Part shown: positions 7,987-16,049 of the stretch, in pieces
How the letters are laid out: every line of letters begins with the position of its first letter
Position numbering within the stretch: position 1 is the stretch's first letter
Program-made: the position numbers and the translations under genes
Source of the DNA: UBA830 sp038146925
GTDB taxonomy: Bacteria; Pseudomonadota; Alphaproteobacteria; MPNO01; UBA830
Assembly: GCA_038146925.1 (NCBI GenBank)
Contig: JAYQSP010000011.1
Coordinates: 1,178,001 to 1,242,000, forward strand
Length of the DNA: 64,000 nucleotides
Direction of reading: 5' to 3'
Notes under the pieces: generated by a model
The model's database searches: none
What the model was told of the DNA's origin: nothing
What the model saw: only the letters and a program-made list of their open reading frames with translations

Positions 7987-8574
7987 ATGGCGGACCAGGA
8001 CGAAAACACCGGCGGCGCTCTCGGCGAAGCCCTGAAGGAAGCACAGGCCGAAGCGGCGGCAGCGGAAGAAGCGGCGGCGGCACCTGTAGAAGAAGCAGCG
8101 GCAGCGCCGGCTGTTGACGCCCCTGCGGCGACGACGCCCGTGACTCCTGAGCCTGCTTCGGCTCCGGCCGAGCCGAAGCTCGATGCACAGGGCCGTGCCT
8201 ACGCGACCGGCAAGCGTAAAAACGCCGTCGCCCGCGTCTGGATCAAGCCCGGCAGCGGCCGTCTCACGGTAAACGGCAAGGACGGCCCCGAATATTTCGC
8301 GCGGCCGGTGCTGCAGATGATCATCGGTCAGCCTATGGCGGCCGTCGACCGCTCGACCCAGTACGACGTGTGGTGCACGGTGTCCGGCGGCGGCCTCTCC
8401 GGCCAGGCCGGCGCGGTTCGCCACGGCATTTCCAAGGCGCTGACCTATTTCGAGCCGGGCCTGCGCCCGACCTTGAAGCAGGGCGGTTTCCTGACCCGAG
8501 ACTCGCGCGCGGTGGAACGCAAGAAATACGGCAAACGCAAGGCGCGCCGTTCCTTCCAGTTCTCAAAACGATAA
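7987..8574 (+). CDS. rpsI: 30S ribosomal protein S9 with Ala/Glu-rich N-terminal extension
   Basis: 195 residues. The last 130 or so are canonical S9, from YATGKRKNAVARVWIKPG to the basic tail KKYGKRKARRSFQFSKR that reaches toward the P-site tRNA. The first 60 residues are an extension of low complexity rich in Ala, Glu and Pro (MADQDENTGGALGEAL..., then alternating Ala/Glu and Ala/Pro). Extended S9 proteins of this type occur in Rhodospirillales-like alphaproteobacteria, which is one reason for the taxonomic guess. It sits two bases behind rplM and is closed by a strong terminator. Confidence 0.97.
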   Translation: MADQDENTGGALGEALKEAQAEAAAAEEAAAAPVEEAAAAPAVDAPAATTPVTPEPASAPAEPKLDAQGRAYATGKRKNAVARVWIKPGSGRLTVNGKDGPEYFARPVLQMIIGQPMAAVDRSTQYDVWCTVSGGGLSGQAGAVRHGISKALTYFEPGLRPTLKQGGFLTRDSRAVERKKYGKRKARRSFQFSKR

Positions 8575-8602
8575 GGCTGGGACAGCCAATTCAGACTTCC
8601 AT

Positions 8603-8633
8603 GGGCGTCCCTCCGGGGGCGCCCTTTTTCTTT
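8603..8633 (+). terminator. Rho-independent terminator after rpsI
   Basis: GGGCGTCCC and GGGGGCGCCC form a GC-rich stem at 8603-8624 with a short CTCC-type loop, followed by TTTTTCTTT. It lies 29 bases after the rpsI stop and ends the rplM-rpsI transcript. Confidence 0.85.
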
Positions 8634-8680
8634 GCGGCGACGCGGTTGCGCGCATTAATCTGGCAAATGAGAATAGCGCC

Positions 8681-9634
8681 ATGGCACACACGATTTTTAT
8701 AGACGGCGAGGAAGGCACAACCGGCCTTCAGATTCGAGAACGGCTGGAGGGCCGGGCGGAACTGGATCTCATCCATCTGCCGGGCGACAGGCGCAAGGAT
8801 GCCGATGCCCGGCGCGAGGCGCTGAACGACGCAGATGTCGCCATTCTATGCCTGCCGGACGATGCCGCGCGGCAGGCTGTGTCGATGATCGGCAGCAACG
8901 ATACCCGGGTGATCGACGCCTCTACCGCGCACCGGGTTGAGGATGGCTGGATCTACGGTTTTCCGGAAATGACGCCGGAACAGGCCGATGAGGTCCGCGG
9001 CGCGGCGCGTGTCGCTAATCCGGGATGTTATCCGACCGGTGCCATCGCGCTGATCCGGCCGATGGTGGATACGGGCATTGTGCCGGTGAACTTTCCGGTT
9101 ACCGTGAATGCTGTGTCCGGCTATTCGGGCGGCGGCAAGGGGCTGATCGCGCGGATGGAGAACGGGGAGGCCGAAAACGCGATCGACAGCGCCTGGTTCG
9201 GCTACGGCCTGACTCTGGCGCACAAGCATGTGCCGGAAATGCAGGAATACAGCGCGCTTGAGCATCCGCCGCTGTTCAGCCCCAGCGTTGGCCGGTTCCG
9301 CCAGGGAATGGTGGTGCAGGTGCCCCTGCAGCTGTGGAGCCTGCCGTCGCTGCCGACGGGGAGCGAGATACGGGATATCCTGCAGGCCTGGTATGAGGGA
9401 TGCGAATTCGTGTCGGTCGCCGACGCGGCGGAAACAAATGACCGCGCGGCGTTGCTCGACCCGGAAGAACTGAACGATACCAACCGGTTGCGGCTATTCG
9501 TGTTCTCGAACGACGACACCAAACAGGTCATCCTGGCCGCGCAACTGGACAATCTCGGCAAAGGTGCGTCCGGCCAGGCGGTTCAATGCCTCAACCTGAT
9601 GCTCGGCCTCGACGAAACCGCTGGACTGACCTGA
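8681..9634 (+). CDS. argC: N-acetyl-gamma-glutamyl-phosphate reductase (type 2)
   Basis: 317 residues; the third step of arginine synthesis, NADPH-dependent reduction of N-acetylglutamyl phosphate to the semialdehyde. The N-terminal IFIDGEEGTTGLQIRERL is the dinucleotide-binding start of the shorter type 2 ArgC. The active-site cysteine is Cys116 in VANPGCYPTGA, followed by the conserved AVSGYSGGGKG. The end KGASGQAVQCLNLMLGLDE is diagnostic. In many alphaproteobacteria argC lies close to rpsI, as here. The next gene begins 25 bases downstream on the same strand. Confidence 0.95.
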   Translation: MAHTIFIDGEEGTTGLQIRERLEGRAELDLIHLPGDRRKDADARREALNDADVAILCLPDDAARQAVSMIGSNDTRVIDASTAHRVEDGWIYGFPEMTPEQADEVRGAARVANPGCYPTGAIALIRPMVDTGIVPVNFPVTVNAVSGYSGGGKGLIARMENGEAENAIDSAWFGYGLTLAHKHVPEMQEYSALEHPPLFSPSVGRFRQGMVVQVPLQLWSLPSLPTGSEIRDILQAWYEGCEFVSVADAAETNDRAALLDPEELNDTNRLRLFVFSNDDTKQVILAAQLDNLGKGASGQAVQCLNLMLGLDETAGLT

Positions 9635-9659
9635 CCGATAAATTTAGAGGAACGCTTTC

Positions 9660-10226
9660 ATGACCCAGTTTCAGGGCTATATCCTGCCGTACAAGGGCAA
9701 ATGGCCGAAAATTGCCGATGATGTGTTCATTGCGCCAGGGGCCAGCGTCATCGGTGACGTCGAGATCGGCGCCGGGTCCTCCGTCTGGTTCAACACGGTC
9801 ATCCGGGGCGATGACAATCCCATCCGCATCGGCGAACGGGTGAACATTCAGGACGGCTCGGTCATTCACGTCCATTCCAAGTTCCAGGGCACCTATATCG
9901 GCAACGATATCACCATCGGTCATATGGCCCTGCTGCACGCCTGCAATATTCAGGACAAGGCGTTCGTCGGCATGGGGTCGATCGTTCTGGATCAGTGCAC
10001 GATAGAGACCCACGGCATGCTGGCCGGCGGCGCGATGCTGACGCCGGGCAAGACCGTCAAAGCGGGTGAATTGTGGGGCGGTCGGCCCGCAAAGGCCATG
10101 CGGGAACTGTCGCAGGAAGAGATCGACAATTTCGATTGGTCGGTCAACGGCTATGCGGAGCGCGGGCAGGAGTACCGCACGGAGCTGTTGGCGCTGGCCA
10201 ACGCGCGGGGCGAGGCGGCGGAGTAG
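9660..10226 (+). CDS. Gamma-class carbonic anhydrase-like protein
   Basis: 188 residues of left-handed beta-helix built from hexapeptide repeats (for example VIGDVEIGAGSSVWFN, TIETHGMLAGGAML). Candidate zinc histidines are in SVIHVHSKF and TIGHMALLHAC, at the positions used by gamma carbonic anhydrases. Family members trimerise; in this lineage many are annotated as YrdA/CaiE-like with unproven anhydrase activity. The ATG at 9660 has AGAGGAA upstream. It follows argC closely and may share its transcript. Confidence 0.9.
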   Translation: MTQFQGYILPYKGKWPKIADDVFIAPGASVIGDVEIGAGSSVWFNTVIRGDDNPIRIGERVNIQDGSVIHVHSKFQGTYIGNDITIGHMALLHACNIQDKAFVGMGSIVLDQCTIETHGMLAGGAMLTPGKTVKAGELWGGRPAKAMRELSQEEIDNFDWSVNGYAERGQEYRTELLALANARGEAAE

Positions 10227-10295
10227 GGGCTTCGTGTTCCCCGGACGCGGAAATTCTGCTACGCCCTTTGCTTCAGACAAGCTTGGGAGAGAGCG

Positions 10296-10907
10296 ATGAG
10301 CCGCGTCAGGATGCTGAACGATCAGGAACTGGAACCCTTAAACGATATTATCGCGCCGTCGAAGGAACGCCTCGGTTTCGTGCCCAATTCCCAGCGGATC
10401 ATGGCGCACAAGCCCGAACTGGTTGCCGCCTACAACGAACTCGGCAAGGCGGTCATGCTGCAGACCGAGGGATCGATCCCCGGCGATCTGAAATACATGA
10501 TCGCGAACGCCGCCAGCCTTGCCGCCGGATGTCTGTATTGTCAGGCCCATACAGGCGGTGCATCGAATATGCGCGGGGTGGACGGCGACAAGGTCGCGGC
10601 AATCTACGAATTCGAAACCAGCGACCTGTTTTCCGACGCCGAGAAATCTGCGCTGCGGTTCGCGCAGGCCGCCGCCGCCGTGCCGAATATGACGACGGAC
10701 GCGGATTTCGACGACCTGCGCAAGCATTTCACGGACTATCAGATTGTCGAGATCGTGTCGGTGATTTCCATGTTCGGGTTTCTGAACCGGTGGAACGATA
10801 CCCTGGCGACACCGCTGGAAGAGGAACCGATCGAATTCGGCGAGAAGCACCTTTCCGGCAATGGCTGGAATGTCGGAAAACATGTCACCACGGAAGCAGC
10901 GGAGTAA
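10296..10907 (+). CDS. AhpD-like / carboxymuconolactone decarboxylase family protein (copy 1)
   Basis: 203 residues of the AhpD/CMD fold (peroxidase-related). The redox pair is in AAGCLYCQAHTGG, a CxxC with the downstream His that AhpD uses as a proton relay. It begins RVRMLNDQELEPLNDII and contains ERLGFVPNSQRIMAHKP, both repeated almost exactly in the next gene. Likely function is thiol-dependent peroxide or alkylhydroperoxide handling; the electron donor is unknown. The start has GGGAGAG upstream. It and the following gene are a tandem duplication. Confidence 0.88.
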   Translation: MSRVRMLNDQELEPLNDIIAPSKERLGFVPNSQRIMAHKPELVAAYNELGKAVMLQTEGSIPGDLKYMIANAASLAAGCLYCQAHTGGASNMRGVDGDKVAAIYEFETSDLFSDAEKSALRFAQAAAAVPNMTTDADFDDLRKHFTDYQIVEIVSVISMFGFLNRWNDTLATPLEEEPIEFGEKHLSGNGWNVGKHVTTEAAE

Positions 10908-10914
10908 CGGCACG

Positions 10915-11520
10915 ATGACACGTGTGAAACCCCTCACTGACGAGGAAATGGGCGACTCGATCGGTTTCCTGAAACCCACCATCGAACGTCTCGGGTTCCT
11001 GCCGAATTCGCAGCGCATCATGGCGCACAAGCCGGAACTGCTGGTCGGCATCAACGAGCTGTACAAGGCGATCATGCACCGGACGGAGGAGTCCGTCTCG
11101 CCCGGCCTGCTGTATCTGGTCGGGAACGCATCGAGTCTGGCCGCGGGCTGTATGTACTGCGTCGCCCATTCCGGCGGCGCGGCGAACCATTCGGGCGAGG
11201 ATGCGGCCAAGATAGCTGCGATCCACGAGTTCGAAACCAGCGACCTGTTTACCGAAGCGGAACGCGTGGCGCTGCGCTTCGCGCAGGCCGCGTCGTCCGT
11301 GCCCAACATGGTCACCGACGAGGATTTCGCGGCCCTGAAAGAACATTACACCGATTACCAGATCGTAGAGCTGCTCTCGATTATCGGTCTCTACGGCTTT
11401 TTCAACCGCTGGAACGACACCTTCGCCACCCCGCTGGAAGACGGGCCGAAGGGGTTTGCCGAGAAAACCCTGGGCGGGACGGGCTGGACGGCGGGTAAAC
11501 ATGCCGCGGCGCAAGACTAA
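10915..11520 (+). CDS. AhpD-like / carboxymuconolactone decarboxylase family protein (copy 2)
   Basis: 201 residues, a paralogue of the preceding gene over its whole length: FLPNSQRIMAHKPELL, AAGCMYCVAHSGGA with the CxxC, IHEFETSDLFTEAE, HYTDYQIVELLSIIGLYGF and FATPLEDGPKGFAEKTLG. The start ATG at 10915 lies seven bases after the first copy's stop, with GGAG ten bases upstream formed by the end of copy 1. Changes cluster in the helix around the CxxC (LYCQAHTGGAS against MYCVAHSGGAA), so substrate range may differ. Hetero-oligomers of the two products are possible but unproven. It overlaps the convergent MFS gene by four bases. Confidence 0.88.
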   Translation: MTRVKPLTDEEMGDSIGFLKPTIERLGFLPNSQRIMAHKPELLVGINELYKAIMHRTEESVSPGLLYLVGNASSLAAGCMYCVAHSGGAANHSGEDAAKIAAIHEFETSDLFTEAERVALRFAQAASSVPNMVTDEDFAALKEHYTDYQIVELLSIIGLYGFFNRWNDTFATPLEDGPKGFAEKTLGGTGWTAGKHAAAQD

Positions 11521-12710
11521 CGCTTGCGGGAATTTCCAGACACAAAGTCAACCCGCACCAGCATCGCCAGCCCGGCGGCCAAAACCAACGCCGCCGACGC
11601 GGTCAGGCTGGGAATCGTGAAGCTGCCGGTAATCTCCGCGACATAGCCGCCATAGGCGGGGCCAATCATCTGGCCGGCTCCGAAAGCAGCGACGATCAGG
11701 CCGAGCAGGCGGCGCGGGTCGCCGCCTTCGCTGCTGCTCAAAGCCAGTTCGCGTGCGGTGGTCATGCCGACGGCGGTGATGCCCATGAACGTGCCTCCGA
11801 GCAGCGCGCCGGCGGCCAGCACGGCGGCGGCGCTGTCGAACAGGACGGTGGCGGCGACGCCCACGGCTTCCACGATGCAGGCGAGCGCGATGCTGGTTTG
11901 ATTACCGAGTCGGCGTCCGATCCATGCCCACAGCGCCACTGACGGAATGGCTGCAAGCCCGACAATCAGCCAGATCACGGACTCGATGCTGGCAATGGAA
12001 GGAGTCTGGCGGACCATCACCGATATAAAGGTGGCGGTGATCACGTAACCGAAGCCGAACAGGCCGTAGGAGAGGGTTAACGGGATCATCCGGCGGTCTA
12101 TTTTGCTTCTGCCGCCGGTCGCGGGAGGCGCCGTATCGCCGTCACCCGACGGGAGAAGGACAATCACCAGGATCAGTGCGATGGCGCCGACGGCGGCGGA
12201 GGCCAGCCATTGGCCCGCCCAGCCGACCGCCACTGAGCCGAGGGCGGCGACGATGACGGCCGAGGCCGCCATTCCGGTGCCCACGCCGGCGAAATGGATG
12301 TGCGACAGGGTTGGTCGACCCGCCACGGTCAGCCGGTCGAAGACGAGGGCGGAACCGAACACCATGACCAGTGCGCTGCAGACGCCGCCGGCGAAACGAA
12401 GAACGGCGAAGGCTGGAACCGAAACCGTCAGCGCCATGGCGCCCGTTGTCGCCACGCTAAACGCCAGAGCCCAAAGCACCCAGCTACGGCGGTTACCGCT
12501 CAACAAACCCGTTCCGGCGAGGAGCGAGCCGATCAGATAGCCAAGAAAATTGGAGGCAGCGATCAGGCCGGCCTGATTTTCGGACAACGGCACGACGTCG
12601 GCCATGTATGGAAGGATCGGCGTGTAGACGAAGCGGCCGATGCCCATGACCGCTGCCATGGCGATGAACCCGGCGAACGCGGTGCGGAGAGGGGAAGGGG
12701 AGCTTGCCAT
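11517..12710 (-). CDS. YbfB/YjiJ-type MFS transporter
   Basis: 397 residues with about 12 membrane helices. The N-terminus (FAGFIAMAAVMGIGRFVYTPILPYM is the hallmark stretch) places it in the YbfB/YjiJ group of the major facilitator superfamily. The motif GRFVYTPILPYM near residue 25 is typical, and SNFLGYLIGSLLAG follows in helix 2. No substrate is known for the group. It converges on the AhpD-like pair, overlapping by four bases. The region upstream of its start is the palindromic stretch described separately. Confidence 0.85.
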   Translation of the reverse strand: MASSPSPLRTAFAGFIAMAAVMGIGRFVYTPILPYMADVVPLSENQAGLIAASNFLGYLIGSLLAGTGLLSGNRRSWVLWALAFSVATTGAMALTVSVPAFAVLRFAGGVCSALVMVFGSALVFDRLTVAGRPTLSHIHFAGVGTGMAASAVIVAALGSVAVGWAGQWLASAAVGAIALILVIVLLPSGDGDTAPPATGGRSKIDRRMIPLTLSYGLFGFGYVITATFISVMVRQTPSIASIESVIWLIVGLAAIPSVALWAWIGRRLGNQTSIALACIVEAVGVAATVLFDSAAAVLAAGALLGGTFMGITAVGMTTARELALSSSEGGDPRRLLGLIVAAFGAGQMIGPAYGGYVAEITGSFTIPSLTASAALVLAAGLAMLVRVDFVSGNSRKR

Positions 12711-12732
12711 CGGGCGGGGAGTTTACGGGGTT

Positions 12733-12875
12733 TCTCCCCCTCTCCCTAGCCTTCGTCCGCTTCGCGGCCTCAGCCCCGGTGGGGCGAGGGGACGGTCTGT
12801 GGCATGCGGAAATTCTGATGATCCACTCCCCCCCCCGCCCCCCCCTCGGGGGGAGGGTTAGGGAAAGGGGGGAGA
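12733..12875. repeat. Long intergenic imperfect palindrome
   Basis: Two arms, TCTCCCCCTCTCCCTAGCC at 12733-12751 and its near-complement at 12855-12875 (GGGTTAGGG, then AAAGGGGGGAGA), bracket about 100 bases. The inside holds further GC hairpins, including CCCCCC-TC-GGGGGG near 12842-12855. It sits between the phaC 3' end and the divergent end of the MFS gene and could act as a terminator for phaC. The CCCTCTCCCTAGCC-type arms look like a dispersed alphaproteobacterial palindromic repeat, but copy number cannot be judged from one window. Confidence 0.55.
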
Positions 12876-12901
12876 GGGAAAGCGGTTCGGATTGTTTCGC
12901 T

Positions 12902-14698
12902 TCAGTCCTTGTCGGACCGGACCATCACGTAGGATCCCGGCGCGTCCTCGATAGCTTTCAGCTTGCCGGTACCGGGTTCGCGTGCATCGACTTCGCCGCC
13001 GGCATATTTGCTGGCCCATTTATCCCAGTGGGGCCACCACGAACCGGGATGTTCCTTGGCGCTTTCGAGCCATGCATCCGGCGTCTTCGGCTTCTTCGTG
13101 TTGGTCCGATACGAATAGCGATCGGAAGCAGGCGGATTGACCACCCCGGCGATATGGCCGGAAGAGGCGAGTACGAAGGTCGTGTTGCCGCTGTAGAGCT
13201 GCGTCGCCGCAAAGGTCGATTTCCACGGTGCGATATGATCTTCCTTGGTCGACAGGATGTAGACCGGCACCTTGATCTTGCGCAGGTCGATCTTCACGCC
13301 GCCCAGATCCAGCCCGCCCGGCTGCACCAGCGCGTTGGCCTGGTACATCATGCGGAGATAATAGGAGTGCATCACCGCCGGCATGCGTGTCGAATCCGCG
13401 TTCCAGAACAGCAGATCGAACGGGAAGGGCTCCTTGCCCATCAGGTAGTTGTTGATGACGAACGACCAGATCAGATCGTTTGCGCGCAGCATGGAGAATG
13501 TCGTCGCCATCTCGGATCCTTCGAGATAACCTCGCTCACCCATTTTTTCTTCCAGGCTGGCGATCTGTTCCTCGTCGATGAAGACGCCGAGTTCGCCCGG
13601 TTCCTCGAAATCGACCAGCGTGGTGAAAAACGTGGCGCTGGCAACGCGGTCGTCGCCCTTATCGGCCATATAGGCGAGGGCCGTGGCCGTCATGGTCCCG
13701 CCGATGCAGTAGCCGATGATATTGACCTTTTCCGAGCCCGCCGCGTCGCAGGCCGCGCCGATGGCGGCGACCGGTCCGTCGAGCATGTAGTCCTCGAAGG
13801 TCTTCAGGGCCAGTTTCTCGTCCGGGTTCACCCACGAGACCACGAATACGGTATGCCCCTGGTCGACCGCCCATTTGATGAAGGAATTCTTCTCCCGCAG
13901 ATCGAGGATGTAATACTTGTTGATCCACGGCGGCACGATCAGCAGCGGGGTGTTCCGCACCTTGTCCGTGCTGGGACTGAACTGCAGCAGCTGAAAAAGT
14001 TCATTCTGGAACACGACCTTGCCGGGGGTGGTCGCGACAGTCTTGCCGATTTCGAACGCATCGGGGTCGACGTGTTTGATGGCGAGCTGTCCCTTGCCGC
14101 GTTCCAGGTCGTCAAGCAGGTTGGAAAGGCCGTTGATCAGATTCTGTCCCTTGCTGTCCACGGTTTCCTGAAGCACCTGCGGATTGGTTACCGCAAAATT
14201 GGTCGGCGCCATCGCGTCGACGAACTGGCGTGTGTAGAAATCGACTTTTCGGGCGGTTTCGTCTTCCATGCCCTCGGTTTCGCGAACCGTGTTGATCATC
14301 CATTTGGAGGTCAGCAGGTAGGACTGCTTGATGTAGTCGAAGACCGGGTTTTCCTGCCAGGCGGCGTCCGCAAAACGGCGATCGTCGGCTTCCGGTTCCG
14401 CCAGTGTTTCAGACTCCTGTCCCATCATCCGGTTGGCGGTTTGCTGCCACAAATTCACGTACGAGTTCCACAGATCGACCTGCGCCTGGGCGAGACGGGC
14501 GGGATCGGCCATCATCCGTTGCGTCATTTCCATGAAAGCAGACCCGATGTTCAACGGGTCATGGTCCGAATCCTGCGCTTCGCTTTGCCTGGCCACGAAA
14601 TCGGTGACGATCCGCTGGCTCTGTTCCGCAATCTTGCCGATCGTGGCGGTCAATTCTTCCGCGTCGGGTGGGGAGGCGTCTTCGGTCTTTGTGGCCAT
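12902..14698 (-). CDS. phaC: Class I poly(3-hydroxyalkanoate) synthase
   Basis: 598 residues, the normal length for class I PhaC, which polymerises hydroxyacyl-CoA into storage polyester on granule surfaces. The lipase-like box is IIGYCIGGT with the nucleophile Cys331; the other triad members are Asp487 (STKEDHIAPW) and His515 (SSGHIAGVVNPP). The N-terminal third contains the family's DYIKQSYLLTSKWM and VDFYTRQFVDAM segments. No phasin, phaA/B or depolymerase gene is near, so the locus is a lone phaC. A PhaR-like site lies upstream. The gene converts surplus acyl-CoA, fitting the hydratases elsewhere in the window. Confidence 0.97.
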   Translation of the reverse strand: MATKTEDASPPDAEELTATIGKIAEQSQRIVTDFVARQSEAQDSDHDPLNIGSAFMEMTQRMMADPARLAQAQVDLWNSYVNLWQQTANRMMGQESETLAEPEADDRRFADAAWQENPVFDYIKQSYLLTSKWMINTVRETEGMEDETARKVDFYTRQFVDAMAPTNFAVTNPQVLQETVDSKGQNLINGLSNLLDDLERGKGQLAIKHVDPDAFEIGKTVATTPGKVVFQNELFQLLQFSPSTDKVRNTPLLIVPPWINKYYILDLREKNSFIKWAVDQGHTVFVVSWVNPDEKLALKTFEDYMLDGPVAAIGAACDAAGSEKVNIIGYCIGGTMTATALAYMADKGDDRVASATFFTTLVDFEEPGELGVFIDEEQIASLEEKMGERGYLEGSEMATTFSMLRANDLIWSFVINNYLMGKEPFPFDLLFWNADSTRMPAVMHSYYLRMMYQANALVQPGGLDLGGVKIDLRKIKVPVYILSTKEDHIAPWKSTFAATQLYSGNTTFVLASSGHIAGVVNPPASDRYSYRTNTKKPKTPDAWLESAKEHPGSWWPHWDKWASKYAGGEVDAREPGTGKLKAIEDAPGSYVMVRSDKD

Positions 14699-14819
14699 CC
14701 GGCGATCCTTTATTGCTTTCTATGGCATAGGCTATAATTTGCGGGCGCGCCAATCCATTTATCGTGTTCGCGCCGAACTGCCTATGCCCGGTCAATTGCA
14801 GGAAATGTAACGTAATTTG

Positions 14820-14830
14820 CTGCATTGCAC
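14820..14830. promoter_or_regulatory. Candidate PhaR-type operator upstream of phaC
   Basis: CTGCATTGCAC matches, with one mismatch, the CTGC-N3-GCAG pattern reported for the PHA regulator PhaR in Paracoccus. It lies about 120 bases upstream of the phaC start, between phaC and the divergent OmpA-type gene. Based on one short match, so weak. Confidence 0.3.
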
Positions 14831-14902
14831 AATAATCGCATCGCGGTGGCAGGGCGTGTCGTGAGAGTGGAATTGGTGTTTATTAACAAGGACCTGCAGA
14901 GA

Positions 14903-16018
14903 ATGAGCATCGATAGCGCCGAAAACTCTGAATCGCCGAAGAAACCAAATTTCGCAACTGCGGGAGCACTTGTGTTGGCTGCTGCGCTGCTTGCAGGGTG
15001 TTCGTCCGTTCCGGACTGGGCGAACCCTGTCGAGTGGTACGAAGGCGCCGCCGACGCGATTTCCGGCAATGACGAACCCGAATCGGCCAGGCCGAGCGAC
15101 GCCAAAGTGGAGCAGGAAACGCCCGGCGGAGACAGGAAATTTCCGAATCTCGCGTCGGTGCCTGACAGGCCTGCCGCGCCCACGGAAGAAGAGCGTAAAC
15201 GCCTTGCTGAGCAGCTGACCGCGGACCGGGAAAACGCGAAATATTCCGAGGAGACGATCAAACGCCAGAGCGCGGTGGCTCGTCCGCCGGCATCGTCAAC
15301 TCCCGTCCAGCCTTCAGCAAGACCGGTACCTCCGCCTCCGCCGCAGACTGCTTCGGTTCCGCCCGCACCGCAAAGCTCTCCGCGGCTGGGTCCGACGCCG
15401 CCGTCCCGGCCGCCACAGTTCGCTGCGCCCCCGCCGAGGGCGGAGGCCACGGTGCCGCCCGGATCCGCCGTCAGATCGCTTGCGAACCGTCCCAGCCCGA
15501 GTACCCGGTCGGTCAGCCGGATCGGCAACCCGACCTTCGGCGCGCCGCCTGCCGATATCGCCGCGTCCCTGGGGGGCGGTGCTCCGGCTGCGATGTCGGA
15601 CGGTTTCGCGCCGTCGCCGCTTGCGCCCATTGCCGGTACCCGGTCGGCGCAGCAAGTGACCGCAGGCGAACCGGTCGGCGTCGTCCGGTTCAAGGCCGGT
15701 TCCGCCAGTCTTTCGAGTCGCGAACGACAGGGTTTGCGCCAAATAGCGCAGGTCTTTCGCCAGCGCGGCGGTGCGATCCGGGTCGAGGGTCACGCCAGCA
15801 GCCGGACGCGGAACATGGATCCGGTCCAGCATCATCTGGTGAACTTCAACGTGTCACTGAACCGCGCAAATGCGGTCGCCCGGGAACTTGTACGGCAGGG
15901 CGTACCGGAAGAAGCGGTCTTCGTCTCTGCGCTGTCGGACTCGCGCCCGCTGTATTACGAAGTCATGCCCGCCGGCGACGCCGGAAACCAGCGGGTCGAA
16001 GTCTATTTCGTCAACTGA
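14903..16018 (+). CDS. OmpA-family lipoprotein
   Basis: 371 residues. The N-terminal helix ends in a lipobox (LAAALLAGC, Cys about residue 34), so it should be lipid-anchored. A long Pro/Ala/Ser-rich linker (about residues 60-260) follows. The C-terminal OmpA-like peptidoglycan-binding domain is marked by VVRFKAGSASLSSRERQGL, IRVEGHASSRT, LNRANAVARELVRQGVP and a final QRVEVYFVN. Such proteins tie the outer membrane to the cell wall. I prefer the ATG at 14903, with AAGGA ten bases upstream; the frame is open 26 codons further. The aminotransferase gene follows after 31 bases. Confidence 0.88.
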   Translation: MSIDSAENSESPKKPNFATAGALVLAAALLAGCSSVPDWANPVEWYEGAADAISGNDEPESARPSDAKVEQETPGGDRKFPNLASVPDRPAAPTEEERKRLAEQLTADRENAKYSEETIKRQSAVARPPASSTPVQPSARPVPPPPPQTASVPPAPQSSPRLGPTPPSRPPQFAAPPPRAEATVPPGSAVRSLANRPSPSTRSVSRIGNPTFGAPPADIAASLGGGAPAAMSDGFAPSPLAPIAGTRSAQQVTAGEPVGVVRFKAGSASLSSRERQGLRQIAQVFRQRGGAIRVEGHASSRTRNMDPVQHHLVNFNVSLNRANAVARELVRQGVPEEAVFVSALSDSRPLYYEVMPAGDAGNQRVEVYFVN

Positions 16019-16049
16019 CCGGCAACATCAAGAGAACACGGAACCCGCG

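Noticed and set aside
12704..14737. Very long plus-strand open frame opposite phaC
   Set aside because: It is the antisense shadow of phaC, a GC-rich gene with few stops on the other strand. Its product is rich in Arg, His and Val without domains, while the minus strand has the full PhaC triad.
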